Below are positions 28,748-40,485 of a DNA stretch of 64,000 bases, in pieces. The first letter of the stretch is position 1, and each line of letters starts with the position of its first letter. The stretch is from Parietaria judaica. Lineage: Eukaryota > Streptophyta > Magnoliopsida > Rosales > Urticaceae. A program made the position numbers and the translations under genes. Location of the stretch: contig OX940864.1 in assembly GCA_954871525.1 (NCBI GenBank), positions 16,796,001 to 16,860,000 on the forward strand. The letters run 5' to 3'. The notes beneath the pieces were generated by a model. It saw only the letters and a list, made by a program, of their open reading frames with translations, did not search any database and was not told the DNA's origin.

Positions 28748-31363
28748 TAAAAAAATATCGTATAATTAATTATGAAATCACTATAAATAGAATATATCAT
28801 ACATAATTAATTGTTAAATCACTTTTAATGAAAATATATCTAATCATGTAATCTTCTTAAAATATAATTTTCGAGCTATTTGCTTTTTCAAAAAGAAAAA
28901 ATTGTCTTCTATAGTTAGTTCTCTTGACATATAAATACGTTCTAATTGGTATTGCATAAACCCACTAAATAAACAACTTGCATATAACCTAACAAGAGAG
29001 TGTGTATCTTAGTTAGTATTTATGAATACTGCTCTAATTTATTTATTTTTATTGTTGGTTTTTCTTCATATTAATAACATTGGTAATTAATAAATTATTA
29101 ATTTATATATTAATAAATAATTCGATAAAATAATAAATTTTGGTGGTCCAAATGTTATTAACTTATAGAATTTTTACTGTACATCACATACCAAGCCCAA
29201 CGATCAAGTTTTCCCGATATTCCATCGATATTTCACATTTCCATGACTATCAAAAACTTTTCTCAAGTTTTCTCTTTCCCTTTTATACTTTTCTATGAAA
29301 AAGCTACCGAAAATCCAACTACTTTTCCAAAAAAAAAAATTGTGAGTAAATTGTCGAAAATCGACGAACTTTTCCAGAAGATTCGAAAACTTGGTTGAGG
29401 GATATCCTTATACGAAGATGAGTAAAGACACTCCAAGGGCACATAGTAATCCTTTGGGAGAGGGAAATAACTTTGTCTTCAAGTGAAACTATTGCCTTCA
29501 TATTTGTGTTTGAGACTTTGTTTACATATATTAGTTGTTCGACTTCTAAGACATATTATGACATTTTATTATGTTGGTATTTTGGACATTATATAAAAAT
29601 TGATTATAAATATGCATAAGAATGTTTTATATCTTTTCCATCGATAACTGATTAATATGTCGATAAGTTTCGATAACGATAACCTGAGATTTTTGTATTA
29701 TTTTGCTTGCTATACTTTTCCATTCGATAAATCCATTACTAAATGATAAATCCATCAATGACGGCAACCAATTTATCGGCCAAAACAATAACTTGACCCT
29801 TGACCAAGACTAACGGCATAATTTTGAAATTTCATTCCCATCCTCCTTTGATTATATAAGTCAAAGATTTTTTATTTTATTTTTTCTAAATTTATGAAAG
29901 AAAGAAAAAAATTGTTTCCTTAGATAAAAAAATTGTTTCCTTAGATCGTAGTTTTGACCCTTGGTCATGCATTTCAATTGTTGCTTTAGGATGTCGTAAA
30001 GTTGTAAGTATACATGTCGTTAAGGTATTTTTATTACTATATTTATGTATTTTATTGACGGTATTTATATTGTCGTATGATTACTTGCCTCGACTAGTTC
30101 TTAACAAAGTTATACACACCATTACAAAATTGGGAATGACTACGGACTTCGTACGATTATTTTTTTGAAACCGTAGTTCAAAGGGAGCTTCTCACATATG
30201 GTTTTCAAAAAACCTTCGTGCAAAATAAAAAATGTAACTTTACATGACGGTTCAAAAAAAAAAAATCGTTAGTAAACTCAATAAAAGCTGAGGCGAGGTG
30301 CAATATATGTCGTTTGTTACACTGCATGATAACTTTATAAAAAGAAAAAATGCAATATTTTCCTTTGCCAAGACGGTCGAGTATTATTTGCATGACAATT
30401 AAAAAAAAAAACTCTGAATTTCATTGATTGGGAACTAAATCATCTATAAAAAGTTGCACTTTTTTATCCAGCCCGACTCATATCGAGAAATTTATAGTCG
30501 TAACTTATGCCTATGTTAGGGTACGATTTGGTCGTTTATATATTGATATAAATGATAAATCATTTTATTCTTAGTATTTGGCAATAGCCTAGTTACTTGG
30601 CTAAGGTTGATAACGATTATGACCCAAGACCGACCAAGTAGAATGCAAGTCCAACTTAGTCGGGAGGAATTAGCTCTTCCGTCGCTCTCCAAGAACTTTC
30701 TTCTCTACTATTCGTCGCCAGTTTAAAAAAGAGTATTTGGATGAATGAGTCATGTTTACACGTACGTGATTATCGTTTTGAACCTCGATTTGATGTGCAG
30801 AACGCAAAAATGTCTACCACTAGAAATAGAAACCCAGTTGATTTTTACAAGATGTTATCAAAGAAAACAAAATTAGCAATGCAAAGCAAAACAAAAGCGA
30901 AAGGGTTTGATCTAAAACGTCCTAACTGAAACTTTTCATTTCTCTATTACCTTATCACCTTATCGATCAATTTGATGCTCAGAGAAAAACGACACATAAT
31001 GATAATATGTTACATGACATAAGAAAATATGTGATTTATCTAAAGAGATAATGCTTAGTGGTTCTTGCTGTTTAAACAACACAACAGTACAACAAATTCA
31101 AATTAATTTTTAACTGTTTAAAAACTAAGTGCTCGAAGAATATACTTATTATTTATTTCAGAATTTCATGCCTTATTATACATCAAAGAAGGTTTCGTTG
31201 ATAAATGGATAGAATAGAAATAATGTCAAATTAAGATTACAAGTTGGTGCAAGTGGATTAGGTGTGTGACATCATGTATTTCACACATTTTGTAAGAACT
31301 TTAGTGTCCAAAACAAACTCTTTTATATATGTCAAAAAACTATAGCAAAGACGCCAATGATTC

Positions 31364-31365
<2 letters not shown>
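28748..31365. other. Intergenic AT-rich DNA with hAT-like fragments
   Basis: No gene recognised. Segments at 29200-29400 and 29640-29790 contain the GAAAATCGACG and GATAAGTTTCGATAACGAT motifs seen in the subterminal parts of the hAT element at 25966, so they may be decayed relatives. A reading frame of 62 codons at 30741-30929 (plus) has no recognisable similarity. Confidence 0.45.

Positions 31366-31434
<69 letters not shown>
31366..31434. repeat. ATT microsatellite
   Basis: About 23 uninterrupted units. Confidence 0.95.
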
Positions 31435-31436
<2 letters not shown>

Positions 31437-31920
31437 AAACTCAAGTATTGCTTATATAATTAATTACTTAATTAGTTGAAGTCTTCGAAGATGAATTATT
31501 GCTCTCTTCAAACTAAGATTAAAACTTTTTATAATTAAAATCTAATTTACTTTATAAAACACGTTTGGCGTATCAGTACAAGCTCTACATGATAATGAGA
31601 TTCAAAAATTATGAAAAAATAATAGGGTATACATTACAATATATGAAGAAAGGAAAGATATATGAAGACTGTATTAATAAACGGATATTTGTTTTTATAT
31701 ATCTTATGATTTCAATTTCGCAAAATATATGTGTTGTATTTTAAGCGTAAACAACGACAAAAGTATTTAAGTTGTATTTGAATATGATGGCGTGGACCCA
31801 ATTAATTCGATTTTAAGCGATCAGAGTACCCAAGTTTATATTTACTGTGACACCAAATGAATTTGTTCAACTTATCACAATCATTAAGTGTCAGCCTCAA
31901 AAGTATCCAAGTTGTACCCA

Positions 31921-32160
31921 ATGACTAGTATAGATTAACGATCATGTTAAAGTAAATGGAACTTGATTACTTTGATCATTGAAAATCAAACTTGGATCTA
32001 TGCCACCGTATTGAGCACACCCTCAATGACTAGTATAGATTAACGATCATGTTAAAGTAAATGGAACTTGATTACTTTGATCATTGAAAATCAAACTTGG
32101 ATCTATGCCACCGTATTGAGCACACCCTCAATGACTAGTATAGATTAACGATCATGTTAA
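31921..32160. repeat. Perfect 105-bp tandem repeat, 2.3 copies
   Basis: Units start at 31921, 32026 and 32131 with ATGACTAGTATAGATTAACG; the third ends at 32160. Complete units appear identical, apart from one base just before the first, so the duplication is recent. No coding recognised in or next to it. Confidence 0.95.
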
Positions 32161-32808
32161 GGACGCAAAGCAACGAAGCTTGGCAGGATTGAGGTAGCTA
32201 GGAAGACAACGAATTTGCGAGAAATCGAACGATCAAATCTTTGTTTTGCGGTGTTTAAGTACATATCTATTTTACTTATTTTTGTTGGTGATTCGACTAC
32301 ATCGAGTTTATCATAACGAGGTGATTAAATGGATTTGTCGAGTTATGTGTTGATCGTGTTACGAAAGGTGACCTATTAGTGGAGAGTTGTGTTCTTTCGG
32401 AATAAGTTGGACTTGCACCGTACTCCGTTACATTTGGATTGTAAGAGTTCTTTGTCTTGCGTCGATGAGCTTAGGTTTATGTCAAGCTTCGAGAAGAAAG
32501 CGACTTGTTGTTTATACTGATTTATAAACTAAAAAGCCTTTCACCATTTTCTAGATTGCTTTTTATTTCTTTATTTCCATAAGTAGTACAATTTAGGGGT
32601 ACATTCCCTAGAATTTGAACCTTGCAATGGTGTACGAGTTAACAAACTAGAATTTGTCTATAAAATGCCGTGAATTAAGTCAAACATATACAAGTGAATA
32701 ACATTGATTATAACAAACTAGATTAAACCGATTATATGCCGTGAATTATTGTTGTTATTATGTACAGTTTAGATATGTTCATTTATCAGTTGTCAAGTTG
32801 AGTTTGAG

Positions 32809-32815
<7 letters not shown>
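32161..32815. other. Intergenic segment without recognised features
   Basis: A somewhat GC-richer part (32161-32520) has no long reading frame and no element ends that I recognise. Confidence 0.4.

Positions 32816-32889
<74 letters not shown>
32816..32889. repeat. AT dinucleotide microsatellite
   Basis: About 37 AT units, the longest AT run in the window. Confidence 0.95.
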
Positions 32890-32892
<3 letters not shown>

Positions 32893-32980
32893 TCTCTTAA
32901 AACACAACCACTACTAGATATAACAAATTGAACGATTTACATTCAATATATTGTTAGAGACGTGTCTGATTTTCCTACAT

Positions 32981-33190
32981 TAGGTGTCAATTATTTATAA
33001 GTGATTCTTATTCAAGCTAATTATTATTTTTCATAGACATAAAGATGACTGTTTGACAACATCAAATATGCTATTTTATTATTATCATAAGGTGCCAATT
33101 ATCTATAAGCGATTCTTATTTAAGCTAATAATTGTTTTTCGTAGACATATTTGACGAAATCAATATGCTATTATCATAAAGTCACGGCCT
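32981..33190. repeat. Imperfect tandem duplication of about 105 bp
   Basis: Copies start near 32981 and 33090 with AGGTGYCAATTAT and share AAGCTAAT, TCATAGACAT/TCGTAGACAT and AATATGCTATT. Confidence 0.75.
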
Positions 33191-34957
33191 CATTCATTTT
33201 GTATCCAGGGAAAAGAAAAACAAAACTATACTACTACTTTCATGGTTCAAATTTCAAACAACTCGGCCGGCAGCCGGTGATAGTCCGGAAAAATCCCAAT
33301 AGTATTTTATTTTTTCCATTATAAAAATAAATAATATTTTATGTTTGTAACATTTGCTTATCAATTCATCGGTAAAATCTACTCGGTGCAAATTATTTTA
33401 TTTTGATATTGCTTTTTAAAACCTACAATTTCCTTTGTTGGCGAACCTGTAAAATCATACTATGAGTCAACTTTCTGCATCACTTGTTTAAAACCTTATT
33501 AATTTGTTCGCACATTACAAATTTTTCGAATCGTTTCACTATTGCATTTTTATGTTTAGTTAAGATATGAACTTGGGCTACTGCCTTCAATTCTGACTCT
33601 AAATTTTGAGACAATTTTCAAATCATGTAAAAGGTCTATTTATATTGGATAAAATGGGAACCGTTAAACGTTTAGGTTAAGTATATCTAAGTTGATTTAT
33701 GTGTTTTTAATTATTAAAAAAAATAGAATTAATTTGCAGGTTTTGCAACATGTTGCATAAAATATGGTACTCTTAGATTTTCATATATGAGAATTTTGTG
33801 TCTCTTTTTGTATACACAGTATATCCAATTGGTCAAAATCATGACACGTGAAAAATTCGGTAATATAAAATGCTGTAAAAAGATTATGTCGTACTTATGC
33901 CAAATAAATTTAAATAGCAAGACAGTCACATGAGAGATGATAACTCTGAATTGTCCAGGATTTAAATTGTTGGAATATTTAAATAATACATTCTACCAAA
34001 CACGTTTTATTTTTGTTAGGTATCATGTCCGTGGAAACAAACAATTCAAAATGATACAGATAATGAGACAGAAAAATCATAATTAAATACGATACCCGTT
34101 AAATTCCGATGGTTTAATTTTACGAATATAATAAATCGACCGGTGAGTTAGAATTAAGTATTTGAATATTTTGCCCATATCTGCCATGTTTTACGGTTAC
34201 TGAAGAGTATGTGAAATAAAAACATTTGCATTATATAAATATATAACAAATAATTCTATTTGTATTAATTTTTCCAAAACCATATGCGCATATAATAATA
34301 AATACGGTTGCCGGTTATAAGTTAGGAAAATAAAAAACTATGATTTCCTTTAAAAACAACCCATCATCTGTATTTTTTCGATATATTACCGGTATTCTAT
34401 ATGATTTTCAAAAGGTGTTATCGGCTCTCCGTCGAAATTAGTAGTTTATCGTAGGTCATATTCGGTTAGTTGTTTTCCGATTTTCATATTTCATATTTTT
34501 TTTGCCACATCTTGTTGTACTCACACTCCAAAATGTAATATTCTCTTTAAAAAAATTAATGATCGTGTGATTATTGACTAAGCATGAATATAAATGTTGA
34601 TTATGTAAACACAACAACCCAGAAATCATAAGTTCTGGCACATACCCGGGAAAATCCAGAATCAGAATTCCACAAATCAAAACTTTTTTATTCCGAATTT
34701 TTTCAGAATCAGAACTTTTGATTCCAGGTAAAATCTAGCCTAGAACCTAAATCTTTGGTCCTAGATTTACCCGGATTCCGGATTTCTGGGCCCAACGGCC
34801 AGATGACCTTGGCCATTGGATGCTTTGATCCAACGGCCCAAATTTTTAATAATAATAATAATAGTTGTTTTTAATAATAATAACTATTAAACTCACTTCA
34901 ATAATTCTTAACATTTTTACCCCTAAAAATAGCACTCTATCACTGTGGAAATCCACC
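33191..34957. other. Intergenic DNA, possibly part of a decayed transposon
   Basis: No gene. The segment 34620-34830 has repeated AGAATCAGAA, CCCGG and AACGGCC motifs leading up to the hAT transposase relic at 34958, and may be its 5' region. Confidence 0.4.
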
Positions 34958-35198
34958 ATGGCTCCGGAAGCGCAAAAAGCTCACTTCCGACCTTTGGATA
35001 AATAACTTTGATCCGGTTTATGAATAAGACTCTGAGGCATTCAAGGAGACGCGCTACAGGGTTTGCCGAGCGTGCAATTCGGAGCTCAAAGCCTATTCCG
35101 ACAAATATAGTACATTGTACCTCCGTCTACACACCTCACATTGCAAAGAGAGAGCCGGATTGTCAAGCGGGGCAAGTTCTCAATCTTTAGAACAATAA
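34958..35198 (+). pseudogene. hAT transposase BED-finger fragment
   Basis: After an ATG at 34958 and one frameshift, the frame reads DLWINNFDPVYE, an in-frame stop, then the finger, with cysteines in RVCRAC and histidines in LRLHTSHC, ending in a stop at 35198. A W-x3-F start, C-x2-C, and H-x3-H(C) make a BED zinc finger, the DNA-binding N-terminus of many hAT transposases. The stop codon and frameshift show it is dead. The catalytic and dimerisation parts were not found downstream. Confidence 0.65.
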
Positions 35199-36843
35199 AG
35201 GCTTGAACTTGCAAAAATGATTATCCGTTACGATCTTCCAATTAGTTACGTAAAAGCTCTCGGCTTTTCGATGTATTTGTTTATTAATTTTCATGTTCAG
35301 TGTATTTTACTATTTTGTAAATTAATAAACGATGTATTTTCTTAATACCGTCTCAATATTATTAAGGTATTCGGTTTGGGAAATTTTGTAAATAAGTTAA
35401 ATATTTCGGTTACAACTAAACATTTATCATTTTTCTGGGTAATTATTAATACGTTTTCTTTTTTTAAACATAACAACATATCGGTAAAACCAAAACAAAA
35501 AATATAACAACATATCAGAATTCTGATTTCATGCTGTAGTTACAGCTTTACTAAACGCGTGACTTTTAATTAGTTGGTAATTATAAAGTGAAATCATATT
35601 ATTATCCAGTTAATTAATTTATGTAAAAAGAAACATTGAAAAACATAAATTAAAAAATATGCATGTTTTTTGTTGATAAGATTCGCAAAACCCTGCCAGA
35701 ATTTTTAGGACCGGGCGAGTAGCGGGTTAAGCCCGTGCTTGCGTTCTCGTGATTTTGAGTTCAACCCGGGCAACTCAAGAATTATGTTTATAAAGTTTTT
35801 AAGCAGACAAAAATAAAAATTAAAACAAATAAAAAAAACAACTATGAATATCAAATTAATTTGTTAAAAGTATATTTATTTATGTTCTAAAAATGCGGTC
35901 TCCTTTTTACAACTTGAGTAATAATTTAAGTGTTGCCGTGAAATCTCATGGAAAATGATACTTTGGGCATTTATGTTTAAAATATATGAATATCGATATA
36001 ATAAATTGATACCTGGAAAAATAACCCTCACTTGTCACTATAATACGAGTCAAGGCAAACTAGAAAAATTAAATATTAACAATTTTGTGTTTTAGGGACT
36101 TCTATCATATAAATTTATCTAGGTAGGACCGACTCTTTGTGTTGGACGCTCATTTAAATTGACGTAACGTGTACAATAATCATTTAAATTGACTGAATTG
36201 CCATTATAGGTTAATATAACATGTGCAACAAACCAATTTATAAATTATATGATTTACCATGTTACGTATCTGGTGTAGTGTGATCATATATTCTCTTAAC
36301 ACTAACAATTATCTATTAAAAAGAACAAATCATTGACTAATATAATGATAAGAGATAAATCATATTAAGCATAATGATTACTACTCTAGTTAATTAAAAA
36401 ATAAAAAACTGAAATAGTTTTCATTATGAGCATACAGATTATGTCATAGACTAGATAGATAATCATATAATCCGAGTATCTACTGATTTTAAACAAGATT
36501 GTTATTAACTACACGTAATACAAAAAATCACAATATTGCGGCTAAAATCAGTTTTATCCGCATGGAATTAACATCCACTAAATTGATAACACTTATGTTT
36601 CAAATTTAATAAAATTAAAAATATTATGAAATATTATATCATTAATATTTTTTAACTTTACAAGCATAGTCCAACCTCAGCATTTTTAACTGCTAACGGA
36701 AGAAATTAAAAACATATTAATACGCGTAACACACAATTAGATACTTACACCCAAAAAATGGCAACTATTCATTAATTTTTCTAATTTATACAAGTGAACC
36801 AAAAAATAATAATCCAAGAAAAATGTGCAAGATTTTTGTCAGA

Positions 36844-36884
<41 letters not shown>

Positions 36885-37245
36885 GGCAAGTCACTTGTTA
36901 CTTGATGAAATTCAAGATATTTAAATAAATAAAAACCACAAAATCAAATTAACCCAGAAAAATCAGTGAACATTTAACACGGTTAAATTAAAGCAACAGA
37001 ATATTAAGAGGAAAAACATGAAATCCATACAACAAGCCAGTTATTACTCGACAAAATCAAAAGCAAAGGAAGATTGGGCCCAAAAACCAGATTGACAAGA
37101 AAATACAAAGCCCAATAGAAAGGCCCAACAAAAGTATATAACGGGCCTACAACATTACACTTTGCCTGATGAACACAACAAGAAAGTCAAACGCCCAATA
37201 CAGAAGCCCCGGGTTGTCCTAAGAGAATGAGGTGGACCGAGTCGA
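35199..37245. other. Intergenic AT-rich DNA and 3' region of the LEA gene
   Basis: No gene recognised. Includes an AAT microsatellite at 36845-36880. The last part upstream of 37246 is the probable 3' UTR of the LEA gene. A stretch at 35710-35775 has a weak resemblance to tRNA-like boxes. Confidence 0.45.
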
Positions 37246-39670
37246 TCACATTTTCCCCTGGCGGTCCGTCCGCTCAAGCTTGGCCGGCCCCGCATCAGTG
37301 TCGATCGGGCCCACATCGTTGAACGTCTGGCCCGAGAGCTGGTCAGCCTGTTTAAGCACCGTCGCCACGTAGCCCGGACCGCTCTCCTCCAACTTCACCA
37401 CCCTCACGCTGGCGCCCTGCGGCGTGTCCCTAAGGCCAATAGGAGAAAGAGTTATTACACACATAAATTCGAATTCAAGGAGTCCTTAAAAGTATACGAA
37501 TTGGGTATTACTTAAAACATTAAAAATACAACCCCGGGGAAAAATTGATAATACCATTATTCACCTAAATTATGGGATAAATATCCCACCATATTGTAAG
37601 GAGCCAATTTTTCCTCATCTCATGATTGCAATAAATTATGAGGAACAATGTAACAAGATTATATATATATTATATACTATTATAAATATGATACATTTTG
37701 GTGCAATTGAAGAGTAAGAAAGGGAATAAATAATCAATTTGCTTACTTGTTGTGAGAGGAAGTGTCCCTGGTGACACCACTTGGAAGATTAGTGTCGTAC
37801 CCTTTAAGCCTCAGATCCTCCATTTTCCTTCGTGTTTCCTCTTCTTCACTGAATTTCTCCTGCAATAATATCGTACACTATCACTCTCACATTTACACTT
37901 ATATCAAGAATAAGACTAGCTAAACAGATTTGATTTTTTTAGTATAATTTAGTATTTGAAATTATTAGATCTTTAAAATAAATAAATACATTATATTAAA
38001 TGTGTAATAGTTATACCGTAGCTCTCTCCCCGGCTTCAGCCATCTTGTCCTTGGTCTCATCTTTCTTGCCTGACAAGAAATCCATAGCCCTCTTTGCCGC
38101 TCCGGCCGCAGAATCCTTGAGCTCCCCGAGCTTGCTCACCGTCTTGTCCTTCCCCTCCTTCGCCTTCTCGGCCGTGAAATCTTTCGCCTCGACGGTTTTT
38201 CCCACCACCGTGCCTTTAGTCCCTCTCGCCGCATCCGCGGCCGCATTGGTAGCCTCGCTCGCCTTCTCCGTGGTATAATCCTTTGCACCCATTGCCTTTT
38301 CGGCAGTGTAGTCCTTGTACTCGCCGGCCTTGCCCACCACAGCGTCTTTCGTCTCTGTCGCCTTCTCCGCTGCGTAGTCCTTGTACTCGCCGGCCTTGCC
38401 CACCACCGCGTCTTTCGTCCCTCTCGCCTTATCCGCGGCGAAATCTGCAGCTTCCTTCGCCTTCTCCGCCGTGTAATCCTTGTATTCTCCGGCCTTTCCG
38501 ACCACCGCGTCCTTCGTCCCTCTCGCCTTCTCGGCTGTGAAGTCCGCGGCTTCCTTAGTCTTCTCCGCCGTGTAGTCCTTCGCGTCTCTCGCTTTCTCAG
38601 CTACGAAGTCCTTACTCTCCCTCGCCTTCTCTGCCGCGTAGTCGGCGTACTCGCCGGCCTTCCCCTTCGCAACCTCCTTAGTCTCCGCCGTCTTGTCTGC
38701 GGCCTCACGCGCCTTATCGCCCGCGTAATATTTGTACTCGCCGGCCTTTCCCATTACCGAGTCCTTAGTCTCCTTCGCCTTCTGTGCCGCGTAATCCTTG
38801 TACTCACCTGTCATTAGGGATAAGCTAATTAGTATAAACAAATTTAAAACCCTAATGTAGTTGTTGTTTAGGCTATTACTCACCGGCCTTATCCTTCGCT
38901 GCATCCTTCGCTGCATCCGCCTTTTCCGTGGCATAATCCTTGTACTCACCGGCCTTTCCCGCAGCCGAATCCTTTGTCTCCTTCGCCTTCTGAGCCGCGT
39001 AATCTTTGTACTCGCCGGCCTTACCCTTGGCAGCTTCGGCTTTCTCAGCAGCATAATCTTTGTACTCGCCTGCCTTTCCTGCAGCCGAATCCTTAGTCTC
39101 CTGCGCCTTCTGAGCCGCGTAATCCTTGTACTCCCCGGCCTTTCCGGCAGCTGAATCCTTAGTCTCCCTCGCCTTATCCGCGGCATAATCCTTGTACTCC
39201 CCGGCCTTACCCTTCACAGCCTCCGCTTTCTCCACAGCGGAATCCTTCGTCTCCTTCGCCTTATCCGCTGCGGAATCCTTCGTCTCCTTCGCCTGATCCG
39301 CTGTGGAATCCTTGTACTCGCCCGCTTTCCGCATCGCCTCGTTCGTCCGGTCAGCACCGCCACGTCCGCTCTCGCGGGCCATCTTCTCCTCGTAAAATCG
39401 GTCCTCGCCCGCGGTGGTGGTATCGGGCCCGCCTTTCCCGACGACGGTGTCCTTGATCGTCTCAACCGTCGTCCCCACCGCCTTCAGCACCGACCCGATC
39501 ACGCCCGGCCTCGCCTCCTCCTCCGGCGACCGATCAAACTCCCTGCCCCGGACGACGCTCACTTCTTCCCTGTAGCTACCCTTGTCTCTGTTCACCTCCT
39601 CGAGCTCGCGCGCCGCCATCTTCGCCGCGGCCTCGGCCTCCTCCGTCTTGCGCTGCTTCCATGACGCCAT
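37246..39670 (-). CDS. Late embryogenesis abundant protein, group 3 (LEA_4 repeats)
   Basis: Hydrophilic desiccation and seed-maturation protein, expected to form amphipathic helices on drying and protect membranes or proteins. Four exons: 38884-39670, 38017-38807, 37747-37859 and 37246-37429, giving 624 residues. The N-terminus is [20 protein letters not shown]. Most of the protein is an array of 11- and 22-residue repeats such as [13 protein letters not shown] and KETKDSAAG. The C-terminal part, without repeats, includes [12 protein letters not shown] and [15 protein letters not shown], as in the ECP63/DC8 type. Charged, Ala- and Lys-rich, no Trp beyond the leader. The start is the first ATG after a TATA box at 39783-39790. 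Upstream ABREs and an RY motif fit seed/ABA control. GC content in the exons is much higher than around them. Exact subgroup name not certain. Confidence 0.93.
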
Positions 39671-39782
39671 TGATGATGACAAAAACTCTTCAAAGTTATA
39701 TAGCTAGTGTGTGTTTTGTTTCTGGTTTTGTGAGAGTGATGGAATCTGTAGCGAAGATGGTTTCGCCGATGGGTTTGCTTTG

Positions 39783-39790
39783 CTTATATA
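39783..39790 (-). promoter_or_regulatory. TATA box of LEA gene
   Basis: TATATAAG on the minus strand, about 115 bp upstream of the start codon. Confidence 0.6.
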
Positions 39791-39848
39791 CTGATCTTCG
39801 AAGAGTAAGGGAGGACACGTTAGAGAGAGAGGCGGGCTGCGAGAGTGA

Positions 39849-40158
39849 CACGTGTCGACCGGGGTTTGGAAGGGACACGTTGCATTACGAGGATGGAAGT
39901 ACGCGTTTCTCTTGCATGCAGTTTGCTTAGTAGATAGCATATGAATAAACAATGCAATGCATATATAATATAATGTAATAGATATAATAAATAAAATATG
40001 TGGATGAGAAAGGATTGAGATAGGAAAATCCAAAAGGGCTGTGTCTGCGTCTGCTCTGCTGGAATTGATCGACTTCGAAGTTGCGGAAACGCTCTGAAAA
40101 TGGAAGAGAAGTACGTAGATAACTTGGTCGGTGCTGTTTGCCACGTGTACATACGTGG
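39849..40158 (-). promoter_or_regulatory. ABRE/G-box and RY motifs upstream of LEA gene
   Basis: CACGTG cores at 39849-39854 (ACACGTGTC) and 40142-40147, further ACGT cores at 39875-39880 and near 40153, and an RY element CATGCA at 39915-39920. These are the binding sites of bZIP (ABI5-type) and B3 (ABI3/FUS3-type) regulators of seed LEA genes. Motifs are seen; binding is inferred. The remaining sequence to 40485 has no recognised feature. Confidence 0.6.
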
Positions 40159-40485
40159 TGTTTTGAGATTGCCTCACTGGTTAGTAGTACTAGTGGATAC
40201 ATCAGCTTAAATAAAAGAAAAATAAAGGAATTAAAAATAACGAAAGCTTTAATTTTATTGAACTAATTTTGAGCAGCTGATTTCGGATAAAGAATAATAA
40301 ATGGTTTTCCAAATATTCGAAAGAAAGAAAAACAGCATAAGCTCACCGGCATTTTAATTTCCGGGGGCAACCAATTGCTGGAGTTTTTAATCTATAAATA
40401 AAAATTAATAAAATTTTGACAGATTTCCATCTTAGAGAAGTTTTAATATATATATATATATATATATATTATAAAAAATATTTTT

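Noticed and set aside
35705..35780. tRNA-like sequence with box-like GAGTTCAACCC
   Set aside because: Only the B-box-like motif is fair; no acceptor pairing or SINE tail or duplication was found.
38000..39465. Antisense and out-of-frame reading frames across the LEA gene (e.g. Arg-rich RIRLRERP repeats)
   Set aside because: They are shadows of the repetitive, GC-rich LEA coding sequence; the sense frame has family features and good splice sites.
39704..40202. Minus-strand frames of 60-157 codons upstream of the LEA gene
   Set aside because: They lie in the promoter and leader region and show no family similarity.
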